DNA from: Rhizosaccharibacter radicis
GTDB taxonomy: Bacteria > Pseudomonadota > Alphaproteobacteria > Acetobacterales > Acetobacteraceae
Reading direction: 5' to 3'
NCBI GenBank assembly: GCA_024508355.1
Contig: JAMZEJ010000002.1
Coordinates: 1-64,000 of the forward strand
DNA length: 64,000 nt
Shown: one piece after another, positions 63,326 through 64,000 of the stretch
Position numbering within the stretch: the first letter of the stretch is position 1
Layout of the letters: each line of letters starts with the position of its first letter
The notes under the pieces: generated by a model
The model's database searches: none
Seen by the model: only the letters and a program-made list of their open reading frames with translations
What the model was told of the DNA's origin: nothing
Program-made: the position numbers and the translations under genes

Positions 63326-63896
63326 GATTTCTTCCTTCCCCGTTATGACGAAGCTTGGACCTCCGGCCGCTTCCGGAACAAGCACCGGATGGTGCAGCCC
63401 GCCGGGCGGAGCGGTGGCGGGAAGGACAAGCTCGTTTCCGCCCCGCCGGATCGGCCGCGCTCGATGCGCTGCGTGGTCCGGCGTCTGGGGCCGGCGGCCC
63501 GGGATCGGCGGCCCGGGATTGGCGTCGGTGCCAGGCCGCCGACAGGTCGCAGCAAGCCCGGCCCTTCGAACCGGCCCGGTCAGGTTCCCGCGCCCGGGCG
63601 CGATCCCACGGCAGTCGCCGGGTACCTCGGTGGCCGTGCGACAGCGTCGCGGGAACACCCGCATCCATCTCGCGTCCGGGGATCACGGTATGGGGCCGCC
63701 CCTCGCCACCGCGACGATCCACCGCCCGGACACGGCGTTCAACTCCCCGCCCTTGACCGGATCGCAATCGCGGTCCGACAACCATGGCGGTGGCGGTCTC
63801 GCCGCCGGGCGGAAGGACGATGCCGATGGCGCACTGTTCGGGCCGGAACCGCTGTGCCGACGGCAGCGCCGCAGCCTCGGCGGGGCGGGCTGGCCG
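63326..63896. other. 571-bp divergent gap between the sugar permease and nagB-like gene
   Basis: Promoters in both directions are expected here, but no clear element is seen. Frames such as 63355-63756 are Arg/Pro-rich shadows. No RNA structure was recognised. Confidence 0.4.
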
Positions 63897-64000
63897 GTGA
63901 AGCTGCTGATCCGACCGGACGCGGACAGCGCCGCCGAGACCGTCGCCGTTCTCGTGTCGGCGCAGCTGCGGGGCAAGCCGGACAGCGTGCTGGGGCTGGC
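63897..64000 (+). CDS. nagB: Glucosamine-6-phosphate deaminase NagB-like, 5' end only
   Basis: The window ends 34 codons into a gene beginning GTG 63897 with GGGGCGGG upstream. The start, MKLLIRPDADSAAETVAV then SAQLRGKPDSVLGLA, matches the N-terminus of NagB isomerase/deaminase (the strand before the ATG-loop, L-G-L-A-T-G). NagB converts glucosamine-6-phosphate to fructose-6-phosphate and ammonia. The divergent FucP-type permease makes an amino-sugar locus plausible. Truncated by the window edge, not by mutation; the catalytic part is unseen. Confidence 0.65.
   Translation, partial: MKLLIRPDADSAAETVAVLVSAQLRGKPDSVLGL

Overview
The window is about 70% G+C chromosomal DNA from an alphaproteobacterium. 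The gene families and their neighbours fit the Acetobacteraceae (a polyol ABC operon with xylulokinase, a BMP-type nucleoside importer, a SigF/NrsF-type sigma pair, and CPA1 antiporters), but no rRNA or tRNA gene is present to fix the taxonomy. Genes are mostly dense, often joined by ATGA or GTGA overlaps, and separated by G+C-rich gaps of 300-830 bp in which I see no gene.

Layout. 1-4.4 kb: RNA methyltransferases tlyA and rlmN, a cholera-toxin-like ADP-ribosyltransferase whose N-terminus looks like a eukaryotic myristoylation site, and an old-yellow enzyme. 4.5-11 kb: polyol catabolism (long-chain mannitol/arabinitol dehydrogenase, two permeases, an ATPase, xylulokinase, a RidA protein) with no substrate-binding protein. 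11-14 kb: a MarR regulator and VOC protein divergent from a second VOC protein and a flavin hydroxylase, around a perfect palindrome. 14.5-18.9 kb: a Na+/H+ antiporter and small or membrane genes. 18.6-24.5 kb: an acyl-CoA dehydrogenase-like / PIG-L deacetylase / SAM methyltransferase / glycosyltransferase set, interrupted by a scar with a broken DUF3147 gene, a start-less lambda-type muramidase coupled to an exported partner, and a Tn3-family transposase remnant.

24.7-34 kb: argG, another antiporter, a hybrid histidine kinase overlapping thymidine kinase, trpS, yjbQ and an ABC-F ATPase. 34-40 kb: a BMP-type (nucleoside-like) ABC importer. 40-42 kb: bestrophin-like and CBS proteins.

42.6-47 kb is the most coherent system. 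nrsF, an ECF sigma factor, exported MsrA and Tat-type MsrB lie divergent to a cytochrome b561, a YedY-like molybdoenzyme and a secreted methionine-rich repeat protein. Three promoters match GTAACC-N16-CGAA exactly. This looks like a complete envelope methionine-sulfoxide defence regulon. 47.5-50.5 kb: a LysR regulator, an old-yellow enzyme and a peroxiredoxin-like protein, with the same inverted repeat at two places.

51-56.3 kb: a tight operon of four glycosyltransferases, headed by a fused sucrose-phosphate-synthase/phosphatase-like protein. 56.4-64 kb: a lipoprotein-like gene, an unknown protein, a response regulator and hybrid kinase, an SLC13-type transporter, a FucP-type sugar permease, and the 5' end of a nagB-like gene cut by the window edge.
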